Below are positions 47,389-56,331 of a stretch of DNA of 64,000 nt, piece after piece (within the stretch, counting starts at the first letter, position 1; every line of letters starts with the position of its first letter). A program made the translations under genes and the position numbers. The DNA is taken from NCBI RefSeq assembly GCF_012985465.1, contig NZ_JAAQWN010000003.1:186001-250000 (forward strand), in the 5' to 3' direction. A model generated the notes under the pieces. It saw only the letters and a program-made list of their open reading frames with translations. It searched no databases and was not told the DNA's origin. The stretch comes from Pseudomonas sp. WS 5079 (GTDB lineage Bacteria; Pseudomonadota; Gammaproteobacteria; Pseudomonadales; Pseudomonadaceae).

Positions 47389-50300
47389 ATGCAATGGATG
47401 TTCATGCTCATTGGCCTGGTGCTCGGCTGGGCGCTGGATGAATCGTTTAGTGATGCAGGCTTCGGTGCACTACTGGGTTTGGGGGTTGGCCAGGCCATTC
47501 GCCTGTCGAACCTGGGCAGTGCCGTAAAGGCGCTGGAACAACGCCTCGCGCTGCTGGAAAAGCCGCCTCAGGTTGAACCGTCCAGGGCCGAACCCGCGCC
47601 CGCCCCAGAGCTGGTCTGGGAGCTGCCCGCCGAACTGCAATCCACCCCTGCTCCCGAGCCGAGCCCGCCGCTGCCGGACGACCTGTGGAAACCGGCCGCC
47701 GTTGCCCGCGAAGCTGAACCCGAAATCCCCCGTAGCCCCAACCTGATCGAACGTGCCATCGGCGCCGCGCGCAACTGGCTGCTGGGCGGCAATACCGTGC
47801 TGCGGGTCGGCGTGGTGTTGCTGTTCTTGGGCCTGGCATTTTTGCTGCGTTATGCCACCGAAGGCCTGGTGGTGCCGATCGAGATGCGCTACGCCGGTGT
47901 CGCCGCCTGCGCCCTGGGCTTGCTGGGCCTGGGTTGGTGGCTGCGCCTGCGCCGGGGCAGTTACGCGCTGATCCTGCAAGGCACGGGCATTGCCGTGTTG
48001 TACCTGACGGTGTTCGCCGCCATGCGCCTGCACCCGCTGCTCGATCCGGGTGCGGCGCTGGGCCTGCTGGTGGCGGTGACGGTGTTTTCGGCGATCCTGG
48101 CGATTACCCAGGACGCCATCGGCCTGGCCTGCGCCGCAGCCCTCGGCGGGTTTGCCGCGCCGATCCTGGCGTCCACTGGCGAAGGCAGCCATGTGGCGCT
48201 GTTCAGTTACTTCGCCCTGCTCAACGCCGGGATCCTCGCCATCGCCTGGTTCAAGGCCTGGCGCCTGCTCAATGTGATTGGCTTTGCCGGCACCTTCGGC
48301 ATTGGCTTCGCCTGGGGGATTCGTTCCTACACCCCGGAACTGCTGTGGAGTACCGAGCCGTTCCTGATCTTGTTTTTCCTCATGTACCTGGCCATCGGCC
48401 TACTGTTTGCGCGGCGCAAACTCCTGGAAACCCCCGACGCCCCGGCCGATGACAGCCGTGGCGCGCTGCTGCGCTGGTCGGCGGCCAAGGGTGATTATGT
48501 GGATGGCGGCCTGTTGTTCGGCCCGCCGCTGGTGGCGTTTGGTTTGCAGTTCACCTTGGTGCAACACCTGGCCTTCGCTCCGGCATTCAGCGCGCTGGCG
48601 TTGGGGATCATCTATATGGTCCTGGCGCGTGTGCTCAGCGGTGGGCGCACCGTGTTGCTGGCAGAAACCTGCCTGGCCCTGGGCGTGATCTTCGCCAGCC
48701 TGGCGATCCCCCTGGGCCTGGACGCGCGCTGGACCGCCGCAGCCTGGGCGGTGGAAGGCGCTGGCATCCTGTGGCTTGGCCTGCGTCAGCAGCGAGCGTT
48801 GGCGCGCGGGTTCGGCTTGCTGTTGCAACTGGGCTCGGCGCTGGCCTTTCTCAGTGAGCTGGACGTGGGCGAACACACGCTGCTGGACGGCGCGGCGCTG
48901 GGCGCGTTGTTGCTCGGCGTGGCGTTGCTGTTCAGCTTCCAGCAACTGCGCACGGCCGCGCTGGCGCAGACCACGACGTGGGAGCGCCGGGGCTTGCCGG
49001 TCCTGGCCGGCCTTGGCCTGGGCTTTGTGTACCTGCTGGCGCCGTTGCTGGTGGCCGAGCAGGGCACCGCGATCAGTTGGGCGCTGGCCGGGCTGGTAAC
49101 GGTGTTTGTCGGCTGGCATATCGCTTCGCGCACCTTCCTGTTCTGCGCGCTTGGCGTGCAAGTGCTGGCGGGGGCGTTGCTCATGCTCACGTCATGGGGC
49201 GGCGAAGAACTGCCGGCGTTTCGGCATATCGGTTTCTGGGCGCCGATGCTGGTGGGGTTGGCCGCATTTGTCGGCGCCTGGCGCTTGCAGGGCAGTGATC
49301 GACGGCTCAAGTTGCCCCATCTTTCCAACGGCCTGCTGGCCTGGGGCGCGGCGTGGTGGGTATTGGCGCTGAACCATGAAGTGCTGCGCTTCACCCCGCC
49401 AGAGTTGCAAGCCACGTTCCTGTTGGCGGCGGCTGCGGCCAGCGCGGCGTTGTGGATGTTGCTGGCGTTGCGCCTGCGCTGGGCCGCGCTGGGTGCCCTC
49501 TGCCTGTTGCTGATGCCAGCGGCGGCGCTGGTGGTGCTGGTGTCGTTGCATCGCTATTACCACCCGGCGGCCGAATTGGGCTGGTTGGCCTGGCTGGCGG
49601 TGTTCGCCGTGCATTTCATCGCGCTGCGTTATTTGGCCGACCTGGCGGCGGCAAAGGCCCTGAGCGTCGCCCATGTGCTGGGCTGCTGGATGCTGATCGG
49701 CATGCTCGCCCTGGAGCTGCGCTATGGCCTGTTGGTGCTTTCGGTGCACTACAACGCCTGGCGCTGGCTGGGCTGGGCGATTTTCCCCAGCCTGTACCTG
49801 ATAGCCGTCGCTACGCCGCGCCAGTGGCCATGGCCGATATCTGCTTATGCGCGTGAATACCGCCTGCTGGCCGCGCTGCCGCTGGCCGCGCTGATGCTGG
49901 TGTGGTTCTGGCTGGCCAATATTTTCAGCGACGGCACGGCCAGGCCATTGCCCTATGTGCCGTTGCTCAACCCCTTGGACCTGGGCCTGCTGTTTGCGCT
50001 GTTGGGCGTGTACCTGTGGGCGCGCAGCGCGGCGCCACAACTGGGCAGCCGCACCCCGTGGATTGCCCAGGGCGTTGCCGGGGTCTCGCTGTTCGCCTTT
50101 TTCACCGCATTGGTGATGCGCGCGGCGCACCATTGGGGCGGCGTGCCGTTTTATCTGGATGCATTGCTCGACTCAATGTTGGTCCAGGCCGGCCTGTCGA
50201 TTGTCTGGACCCTGATTGCCTTGGGCTTGATGATCGGCGGGCACCTGCGCAATCGCCGGGAAGTGTGGCTGGTCGGCGCGGTGCTGATCGGCGTAGTGGT

Positions 50301-50460
50301 CGCCAAGTTGTTCCTCGTGGAGCTGAGCAACCGTGGCGGGCTGGAGCGGATCGTGTCGTTTATCGGCGTGGGCGGGCTGTTGCTGGTGGTGGGCTATTTT
50401 GCTCCGCTGCCGCCCAAGCGCAGTGAACCCGAGGTTCAAACCCAAGGAGCGTCCTCTTGA
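47389..50460 (+). CDS. DUF2339 polytopic membrane protein
   Basis: The protein has 1023 residues. It begins with a membrane segment (MQWMFMLIGLVLGWALD), then an Ala/Pro/Glu-rich cytoplasmic or periplasmic linker (about 60-115), then roughly 25 closely packed membrane helices to the end. This is the layout of DUF2339. The ATG at 47389 was chosen because an extension upstream would read through the REP element. The biochemical role is unknown. It overlaps the DUF3999 gene by 4 bases. Confidence 0.88.
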   Translation: MQWMFMLIGLVLGWALDESFSDAGFGALLGLGVGQAIRLSNLGSAVKALEQRLALLEKPPQVEPSRAEPAPAPELVWELPAELQSTPAPEPSPPLPDDLWKPAAVAREAEPEIPRSPNLIERAIGAARNWLLGGNTVLRVGVVLLFLGLAFLLRYATEGLVVPIEMRYAGVAACALGLLGLGWWLRLRRGSYALILQGTGIAVLYLTVFAAMRLHPLLDPGAALGLLVAVTVFSAILAITQDAIGLACAAALGGFAAPILASTGEGSHVALFSYFALLNAGILAIAWFKAWRLLNVIGFAGTFGIGFAWGIRSYTPELLWSTEPFLILFFLMYLAIGLLFARRKLLETPDAPADDSRGALLRWSAAKGDYVDGGLLFGPPLVAFGLQFTLVQHLAFAPAFSALALGIIYMVLARVLSGGRTVLLAETCLALGVIFASLAIPLGLDARWTAAAWAVEGAGILWLGLRQQRALARGFGLLLQLGSALAFLSELDVGEHTLLDGAALGALLLGVALLFSFQQLRTAALAQTTTWERRGLPVLAGLGLGFVYLLAPLLVAEQGTAISWALAGLVTVFVGWHIASRTFLFCALGVQVLAGALLMLTSWGGEELPAFRHIGFWAPMLVGLAAFVGAWRLQGSDRRLKLPHLSNGLLAWGAAWWVLALNHEVLRFTPPELQATFLLAAAAASAALWMLLALRLRWAALGALCLLLMPAAALVVLVSLHRYYHPAAELGWLAWLAVFAVHFIALRYLADLAAAKALSVAHVLGCWMLIGMLALELRYGLLVLSVHYNAWRWLGWAIFPSLYLIAVATPRQWPWPISAYAREYRLLAALPLAALMLVWFWLANIFSDGTARPLPYVPLLNPLDLGLLFALLGVYLWARSAAPQLGSRTPWIAQGVAGVSLFAFFTALVMRAAHHWGGVPFYLDALLDSMLVQAGLSIVWTLIALGLMIGGHLRNRREVWLVGAVLIGVVVAKLFLVELSNRGGLERIVSFIGVGGLLLVVGYFAPLPPKRSEPEVQTQGASS

Positions 50461-51797
50461 TCGGCAAACTGAGTATTGCACTGGTGGGCCTGTGCGCCGC
50501 GTTATCGGCGTCGGCCGCAGAAGGCCTCGCCGACTTCACCACCCAAGTGCCGCTGACCGTCAGCGGCGACGGCCCCTGGTATCGCCTGGAGTTGCCGCTG
50601 GCGGTGCAATTGAGCGCCAGCCAGGCGGATCTCGGTGACCTGCGGGTGTTCAACGCGGCGGGCGAACCCCAGGCATATGCATTAGTGCGGCAGTCGGCCG
50701 CAAGCGCAAACAACCTGGCCCGGCTGAAGGGCTTCCCGCTGTATGCCACCGATAATGCCAGCGACAGTGTGCCCAGCGTGCGCGTGCAATCCAGCGCCAC
50801 GGGCACCCTGGTGCAGGTGCAGCCGTCCAGCGAGGTGCCGACCGGTGCGCAGGTGCGACGCGGCTGGCTGCTTGATGCCAGTGCAGTCAAGGCGCCGTTG
50901 CAAAAGCTGATCCTCGACTGGCCCGCCGAGCACGAGGGTTTCCAGCGTTTCAGCATCGAAGCCAGTGACGATTTGCAGCAGTGGCGCTCCTGGGGCGACG
51001 GGCAGGTGGCGCGCCTGGCATTTGCCGAGGATCGGGTGGAGCAGCGTGAAGTCGCCTTGCCAGGGCAGTCGGCGCGCTACCTGCGCCTGCTATGGCAAGG
51101 CCAGGCCGCGCCCGAGTTGACCTCCATTGAAGTGCAGAGCACCAGCAGCCTGCCGCTGTCGCTGGTGTGGTCCGAGCCTTTGGCCGGCAGCACCCTTGAG
51201 CCTGGGCAGTACAGCTGGCAGCTGCCTGGGGTGTTGAATATCGAGCGGGTGCGCGTTGAGTTGCGCCAGCCCAACAGCCTGGCGCCGGTGGGGCTGCAAG
51301 GGCGTCAGGACAGCAAGCAGGCATGGCAGCCGTTGAGCCGTGGTTTGCTCTATCGCTTGGCGCAAGGCGGGCAAGAAGTCACCCAGGATCAACTGCAACT
51401 GCCGGGCTATCCGGTGCGGCAGCTCAAGCTGGAGGTGGACGAACGGGGCGGTGGCCTGGGGGCGCAGGCGCCGGCGTTGAGTTTTGCCGTGCGGGCCACG
51501 CAAGTGGTGTTCCTGGCGCGGGGCGAACCACCATTTACCCTGGCGCTGGGCAACCCGTCGGCCAAGGCCGCGAACCTGGCACTGACCACCTTGATTCCCG
51601 GCTACACCCCGCAGCGCCTCGCGAATCTGGGCCAGGCCCGGGTCGATGGCGCGTGGCGCGCCAGTACACCGCCTGCGCCAAATGCCGCAGGTACCCACTG
51701 GAAGACAATCGGCCTGTGGGCCGTGCTGTTACTGGGCGTCGCGGCACTTGGGGCGATGGCCTACAGTCTGCTGCGCAAGCCGCCGGCCAGGCCCTGA
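50457..51797 (+). CDS. DUF3999 family protein
   Basis: This 446-residue protein starts at TTG (50457), supported by AAGGAG 8 bases upstream and by overlap with the previous stop. It has a signal peptide (MIGKLSIALVGLCAALSASAAEG), a long beta-rich periplasmic part with discoidin-like blocks (LQQWRSWGDGQVARL, SARYLRLLWQG) and a C-terminal membrane helix (about 420-440). The pairing with DUF2339 suggests one envelope complex, possibly handling polysaccharide. Confidence 0.88.
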   Translation: MIGKLSIALVGLCAALSASAAEGLADFTTQVPLTVSGDGPWYRLELPLAVQLSASQADLGDLRVFNAAGEPQAYALVRQSAASANNLARLKGFPLYATDNASDSVPSVRVQSSATGTLVQVQPSSEVPTGAQVRRGWLLDASAVKAPLQKLILDWPAEHEGFQRFSIEASDDLQQWRSWGDGQVARLAFAEDRVEQREVALPGQSARYLRLLWQGQAAPELTSIEVQSTSSLPLSLVWSEPLAGSTLEPGQYSWQLPGVLNIERVRVELRQPNSLAPVGLQGRQDSKQAWQPLSRGLLYRLAQGGQEVTQDQLQLPGYPVRQLKLEVDERGGGLGAQAPALSFAVRATQVVFLARGEPPFTLALGNPSAKAANLALTTLIPGYTPQRLANLGQARVDGAWRASTPPAPNAAGTHWKTIGLWAVLLLGVAALGAMAYSLLRKPPARP

Positions 51798-51909
51798 GCC
51801 GGGGCCTACATGAACTCTGTCAGGCTTATCTCGTCTGATAGGAGGAAATGCGCCCCGACTCGCGCTAAACTGCGCGGGTTTTTAGCCCCCCCATTCTCCG
51901 GAGCCGTCC

Positions 51910-52920
51910 ATGTCCCGCGTTACCCTGAGTCGCTATTTGATTGAGCAGACCCGCAGCAACAACACCCCTGCCGATCTGCGCTTCCTGATCGAAGTGGTGG
52001 CGCGTGCTTGCAAGGAAATCAGCCACGCCGTGTCCAAGGGCGCGCTGGGCGGCGTCCTGGGCAGCATGGGCACTGAAAACGTGCAAGGCGAAGTGCAGAA
52101 GAAACTCGACGTGATTTCCAACGAAATCCTGCTCGAAGCCAACGAATGGGGCGGTCACCTGGCCGGCATGGCGTCCGAAGAAATGGACAATGCCTACCAG
52201 ATCCCGGGCAAATACCCTAAAGGCGCGTACCTGCTGGTATTCGACCCACTGGACGGCTCGTCGAACATCGACATCAACGCGCCAGTCGGCACCATCTTCT
52301 CGGTGCTGCGTTGCCCTAACGAATACCTGAGCCAGAACGAAGCGCTGAACGAAAAGGCCTTCCTGCAGCCAGGCACCGAACAGGTTGCTGCCGGCTATGC
52401 GATCTACGGCCCGCAGACCATGCTGGTGCTGACCCTGGGTGATGGCGTCAAGGGCTTTACCCTGGACCGCGAAATGGGCAGCTTTGTGCTGACCCACGAA
52501 GACATCTCCATTCCTGCCTCGACCCAGGAATTTGCGATCAACATGTCCAACCAGCGCCACTGGGAAGAACCGGTCAAGCGCTACGTCAACGAGCTGATGG
52601 AAGGCGAAGAAGGCCCGCTGAAGAAAAACTTCAACATGCGCTGGGTGGCCGCGATGGTTGCCGACGTACACCGCATCCTGACCCGTGGCGGTCTGTTCAT
52701 GTACCCACGCGACAGCCGTGAGCCGTCCAAGCCGGGCAAACTGCGCCTGATGTACGAAGCCAACCCGATGTCGTTCCTGGTTGAGCAGGCGGGCGGTGCC
52801 TCGACTGACGGCCACCAGCGCATCCTCGACATCCAGCCTGAAGGCCTGCACCAGCGTGTGGCGGTGTTCCTGGGGTCCAAGGAAGAAGTGGCGCGTGTGA
52901 CCGGTTACCACAAGGCCTAA
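51910..52920 (+). CDS. fbp: Fructose-1,6-bisphosphatase class 1
   Basis: This 336-residue gluconeogenic enzyme has metal-binding motifs in EEMDNAYQ and [21 protein letters not shown], and the sugar-phosphate site [20 protein letters not shown]. The ATG is preceded by CGGAG. A hairpin terminator follows. Confidence 0.98.
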   Translation: MSRVTLSRYLIEQTRSNNTPADLRFLIEVVARACKEISHAVSKGALGGVLGSMGTENVQGEVQKKLDVISNEILLEANEWGGHLAGMASEEMDNAYQIPGKYPKGAYLLVFDPLDGSSNIDINAPVGTIFSVLRCPNEYLSQNEALNEKAFLQPGTEQVAAGYAIYGPQTMLVLTLGDGVKGFTLDREMGSFVLTHEDISIPASTQEFAINMSNQRHWEEPVKRYVNELMEGEEGPLKKNFNMRWVAAMVADVHRILTRGGLFMYPRDSREPSKPGKLRLMYEANPMSFLVEQAGGASTDGHQRILDIQPEGLHQRVAVFLGSKEEVARVTGYHKA

Positions 52921-52935
52921 GGTCTTGCGCTAAAG

Positions 52936-52971
52936 AAGCCCCGAAATGCTTTCAGTGTTTCGGGGCTTTTT
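52936..52971 (+). terminator. Terminator of fbp (bidirectional)
   Basis: AAGCCCCGAAA and TTTCGGGGCTTTTT form the stem and T-run. The T-run touches the stop codon of the convergent toxin gene. Confidence 0.9.
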
Positions 52972-53293
52972 ATTGGGTCAGATTTTTGAACAGCAGTGCC
53001 TGCAAATTCTTGCGAGTGTCGGCAATGATGTGGATGTAGAGGACCTGGCCGCGGATTTCGTAGATGATCCGGTTCATTCCGCTGATAATCTGGCGGTACT
53101 GGGTCAGGTTCAACTGCTCGATTTCTTCCGGCATCGAGCCTGTAAACGGTTGGGTTTCCAGGCGACGTAAAGCCTGTTTAAGCGACTCGTAGGTCTGTTG
53201 CCAGGTTGATGTAGAGAACTGTCGTGTAAGGTAGGACTTGATTTCTTTCAGATCTTTTTTTGCAGATTGAAGAATAACAACTCGATAAGTCAT
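52970..53293 (-). CDS. ParE/RelE-family toxin
   Basis: The protein has 107 residues with the RelE/ParE fold: YRVVILQSAKKDLKEIKSYL at the N-terminus, LNLTQYRQIISGMNRIIYEI and VLYIHIIADTRKN at the end. The length and the R(I/V)IYEI strand fit ParE-like gyrase toxins more than RelE RNases, but this is not certain. It overlaps the antitoxin gene by 4 bases (ATGA). Confidence 0.88.
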   Translation of the reverse strand: MTYRVVILQSAKKDLKEIKSYLTRQFSTSTWQQTYESLKQALRRLETQPFTGSMPEEIEQLNLTQYRQIISGMNRIIYEIRGQVLYIHIIADTRKNLQALLFKNLTQ

Positions 53294-53562
53294 TGAGCTT
53301 CGTCCTGATCCAGTTCAGCGAACACGTCCTCCATATCCTCAAACTGGCCCAGCTCAATCTGTCGGTTGCCCAGTGCTAAAAGCTTCAACAGCGCCATGGT
53401 TTCTGCTTGTTCTTCAAAGCTCTTCACATCCATTACGACTAGCTTGGCCTCACCGTTTTGGGTGATGACCAGCGGCTCACGGCTTTCTGTGAGGTTTTTG
53501 ACGATCTCTGCGGTATGGCTTTTGAGGTAACTGATCGGCTTTATCTGAGATGAGAATTTCAT
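53290..53562 (-). CDS. Phd/YefM-family antitoxin
   Basis: The protein has 90 residues. The N-terminal DNA-binding half, ISYLKSHTAEIVKNLTESREPLVITQNGEAKLVVMDVKSFE, is typical of Phd/YefM. The C-terminus is acidic (GQFEDMEDVFAELDQDEAQ) and would wrap the toxin. It is first in the operon, so the complex can autoregulate. Confidence 0.9.
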   Translation of the reverse strand: MKFSSQIKPISYLKSHTAEIVKNLTESREPLVITQNGEAKLVVMDVKSFEEQAETMALLKLLALGNRQIELGQFEDMEDVFAELDQDEAQ

Positions 53563-53588
53563 GACATGACCCCTCTGCTCGAAATTGG

Positions 53589-53613
53589 GACTGATTTTAG
53601 TCTTTATTCAGTC
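53589..53613. promoter_or_regulatory. Inverted repeat in the toxin-antitoxin promoter
   Basis: GACTGA (53589-53594) and TCAGTC (53608-53613) enclose an AT-rich core, just upstream of the antitoxin ATG. It is a plausible operator for the Phd/ParE complex. Confidence 0.5.
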
Positions 53614-53797
53614 ATCAGGGGGCTGAAGTCTCATCGTGATCGACGAAAGGCGGCGCTTTACTCCTCTGAAAATTTGTCGAAAAAGGCCACCTCGCAGAAA
53701 AAAGAAATACCACCCCCCTCCGGGAACCAGACCCCCCTTTTCCCTTCTAAGCTTCTGGCAGACCCCCACTGCTGCGTGTCCCTCCAGGAGCTCTACC

Positions 53798-54052
53798 ATG
53801 TCGTTACGCCGTCTCGCCCTCTTGTGCTTTTGCGTGCTGTTGGCCGCTTGCAGCAAGGTCACCCAGGAAAATTACCAGAAGCTCTCGGCTGGCATGGCCA
53901 AGGCTGAAGTGGAGTCGTTGCTGGGCAAGCCCACCGATTGTTCTGGCGCACTGGGCATGTCCAGTTGCACCTGGGGCGATAAAAACAGCTTTATCAGCGT
54001 GCAGTACGCCGGTGACAAAGTTCTGATGTTTTCCGGGCAAGGCCTGAAGTAA
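53798..54052 (+). CDS. Small lipoprotein, BamE/SmpA-like (DUF3862)
   Basis: This 84-residue protein has a lipoprotein signal (MSLRRLALLCFCVLLAAC; lipobox LAAC, Cys18). The short mature domain NYQKLSAGMAKAEVESLLGKP resembles the fold of SmpA/BamE-type lipoproteins. A Cys pair (TDCSG, SSCTWG) may form a disulphide. CCAGGAG precedes the ATG. It is followed 30 bases later by the lipocalin gene. Confidence 0.85.
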   Translation: MSLRRLALLCFCVLLAACSKVTQENYQKLSAGMAKAEVESLLGKPTDCSGALGMSSCTWGDKNSFISVQYAGDKVLMFSGQGLK

Positions 54053-54082
54053 ACCGGGGCGCAAGCCTGCGGGAGAAGAAGA

Positions 54083-54652
54083 ATGATGCGTTTCGTTTTA
54101 TACCTTTGCGCCAGCCTGTTTTTGGCAGGCTGCGCCAGCCATTCTGGCGATGATCTGCAACCCAAGACTGTCGGCAGCGTCAACCTCAAGCGTTACCAGG
54201 GCACCTGGTACGAACTGGCCCGCTTGCCCATGTATTTCCAGCGCAACTGCGCGCAATCCGAGGCCCGCTACTCCCTGTTGCCCGATGGCGACATGTCAGT
54301 GTTCAACCGTTGCCTGACCACCGAGTGGAAGTGGGAAGAAGCCAAGGGCACGGCCACGCCGCAGGTACCGGGCAAGACCGACAAGCTGTGGGTCGAATTC
54401 AATAACTGGTTCACCGCGTTGCTACCGGGCGTGGCCAAGGGCGATTACTGGGTGTTGTATGTCAGCGATGACTACAAGACCGCCATCGTCGGCAGCCCGA
54501 GCCGGCGTTATATGTGGCTGCTGTCACGCACGCCGACCGTCAGCGCCGACACCCGTGAAGACCTGCTGAGCCGGGCGCGCCAGCAGGGTTACGACACCAC
54601 ACGGTTGATCTGGCGTACGTCGGACAAACAGATGGCCAAGACCTCGCAGTAA
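54083..54652 (+). CDS. blc: Outer-membrane lipocalin (Blc-like)
   Basis: The protein has 189 residues with a lipoprotein signal (MMRFVLYLCASLFLAGC). The lipocalin signature NLKRYQGTWYELARLPMYFQ and the later YWVLYVSDDYKTAIVGSPSRRYMWLLSRTP are clear. Blc-type lipocalins bind lysophospholipids or fatty acids at the outer membrane. It lies 30 bases behind the small lipoprotein gene and is probably cotranscribed. Confidence 0.93.
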   Translation: MMRFVLYLCASLFLAGCASHSGDDLQPKTVGSVNLKRYQGTWYELARLPMYFQRNCAQSEARYSLLPDGDMSVFNRCLTTEWKWEEAKGTATPQVPGKTDKLWVEFNNWFTALLPGVAKGDYWVLYVSDDYKTAIVGSPSRRYMWLLSRTPTVSADTREDLLSRARQQGYDTTRLIWRTSDKQMAKTSQ

Positions 54653-54673
54653 CCCGAAACAAGGTCGAGCAAA

Positions 54674-54710
54674 GAAGGGCGGGCATGCCATAAAGCCCGC
54701 TCTTTTTTTT
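54674..54710 (+). terminator. Terminator of the lipocalin gene
   Basis: A GGGCGGGC / GCCCGCTC stem with a short loop is followed by TTTTTTTT, 22 bases after the stop. Confidence 0.85.
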
Positions 54711-54751
54711 GCTGGTTTTTTGCAAAACCAGAAGGGCATCACACTACCCAA

Positions 54752-54841
54752 TGTGGGAGCTGGCTTGCCTGCGATGGCGGCGGGCCAGTCGATGACGATT
54801 TCGACTGACACACGGCTATCGCGGGCAAGCCCGCTCCCACA
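54752..54841. repeat. REP palindrome pair
   Basis: TGTGGGAGCTGGCTTGCCTG and GCGGGCAAGCCCGCTCCCACA flank about 50 bases between convergent blc and hutF. Confidence 0.85.
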
Positions 54842-54858
54842 GGGGTTATGTGTTGTTC

Positions 54859-56223
54859 TTAAGACAGTAGGTCTCTGAGGACTTGCGTGAAGGCCCGGCT
54901 GCTCTCTTCCTCGCCCGCATGATGCCCATCGCGCACCACCCACTGGCCGTTGACCAGCACATCGCGCACCTGCCGATCCCCTCCGGCAAACAACCAGCGA
55001 TTAAGAATGCCATCCTCATGGGCCGTCGCCAGGTACGGATCATTGCCATCGAGCACCAGCCAGTCCGCACGCTTGCCGACTTCCAGGCGGCCAATCGGTT
55101 GCCCCAGCGCCTGCGCGCCGCCGTCCAGGGCTGCGTCATACAGGGTGCGGCCGACCATCGGTTGATCGCTGCGATACAGCCGGTTGCGCCGCTGGTCGCG
55201 CAGGCGCTGGCCGTATTCCAGCCAGCGCAGTTCTTCGACCACGCTCAAGGACACATGGCTGTCCGACCCAATCCCCATGCGCCCACCCTGGGCCAGGAAG
55301 TCCACCGCCGGGAAGATCCCGTCGCCCAGGTTGGCCTCGGTGGTCAGGCACAACCCGGCGATCGCCCGGCTGTTGGCCATCAATGTCACTTCGTCGGGGT
55401 TGGCGTGGGTGGCGTGCACCAGGCACCAGCGCTGGTCGACGTGCACATTGTCATACAGCCATTGCAGCGGGCGCTTGCCGCTCCAGGCCAGGCAGTCATC
55501 GACTTCCTTTTGCTGCTCGGCGATGTGGATGTGCACCGGGCAGGCCTGGTCGCTGGCGGCCAGCACTGCGCTGATCTGTTGCGGCGTTACCGCGCGCAAT
55601 GAGTGGAAACACAGGCCCAGTTGCTGGGCCGGTTGTGCCGCCAGGATCGGTTGCAGGCGCGCTTGCAGCTCCAGATAGTTATCGGTGCTGTTGATAAAGC
55701 GGCGTTGGCCGTCGTTCGGCGCCTGGCCGCCAAAGCCCGAGTGGCTGTAGAGCACTGGCAGCAAGGTCAGGCCGATCCCGCTGCTGGCCGCGGCCAGGCT
55801 GATCTGGCGCGACAGTTCGGTGGGGTCGCTGTAGGGCTGGCCGCTGATATCGTGGTGCACATAGTGGAACTCGGCGACCGAGGTGTAGCCGGCCTTGAGC
55901 ATCTCGATATACAGCTGGCGCGCGATGACCTGCAATTGCTCGGGGCTGATCTGGCCGACCATGCGGTACATCAGGTCGCGCCAGGTCCAGAAGCTGTCAT
56001 TGGGGTTGCCGGCGACTTCCGCCAGCCCCGCCATGGCCCGTTGAAACGCATGGGAGTGCAGGTTCGGCATGCCCGGCAACACTGGGCCTCTCAGCCGTTC
56101 GGCGCCGTCTGCGCTGGCATTGGCCGTCACGTTAGTCAGCAGGCCATCGGCGCTGACTTCAAGGCGTACATCAGTGGCCCATCCATTAGGCAGCAGCGCG
56201 CGTTCGGCAAAGAAAGCGGACAT
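54859..56223 (-). CDS. hutF: Formimidoylglutamate deiminase
   Basis: This 454-residue amidohydrolase converts N-formimino-L-glutamate to N-formylglutamate in histidine degradation. Metal ligands appear in PNLHSHAFQRA, CPVHIHIAEQ, LVHATHANPDE and GIGSDSHVS. The ATG at 56223 is preferred over the TTG two codons upstream. It diverges from hutC, with an operator-like palindrome between. Confidence 0.95.
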   Translation of the reverse strand: MSAFFAERALLPNGWATDVRLEVSADGLLTNVTANASADGAERLRGPVLPGMPNLHSHAFQRAMAGLAEVAGNPNDSFWTWRDLMYRMVGQISPEQLQVIARQLYIEMLKAGYTSVAEFHYVHHDISGQPYSDPTELSRQISLAAASSGIGLTLLPVLYSHSGFGGQAPNDGQRRFINSTDNYLELQARLQPILAAQPAQQLGLCFHSLRAVTPQQISAVLAASDQACPVHIHIAEQQKEVDDCLAWSGKRPLQWLYDNVHVDQRWCLVHATHANPDEVTLMANSRAIAGLCLTTEANLGDGIFPAVDFLAQGGRMGIGSDSHVSLSVVEELRWLEYGQRLRDQRRNRLYRSDQPMVGRTLYDAALDGGAQALGQPIGRLEVGKRADWLVLDGNDPYLATAHEDGILNRWLFAGGDRQVRDVLVNGQWVVRDGHHAGEEESSRAFTQVLRDLLS

Positions 56224-56251
56224 GATCAAGGCACCCCGGTCGTGTGTTTAT

Positions 56252-56268
56252 TTGTATATACATATACA
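56252..56268. promoter_or_regulatory. HutC-like operator between hutF and hutC
   Basis: TTGTATATACATATACA has dyad symmetry and contains TTGTATATACA, close to the perfect HutC-type site CTTGTATGTACAAG found upstream of hutU. Confidence 0.6.
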
Positions 56269-56331
56269 GACGTTTGCCTGCTCGGTAAACTCCGGCAATC
56301 TATGCATCTTTTCCTCCTGCAAGGATTCCCC

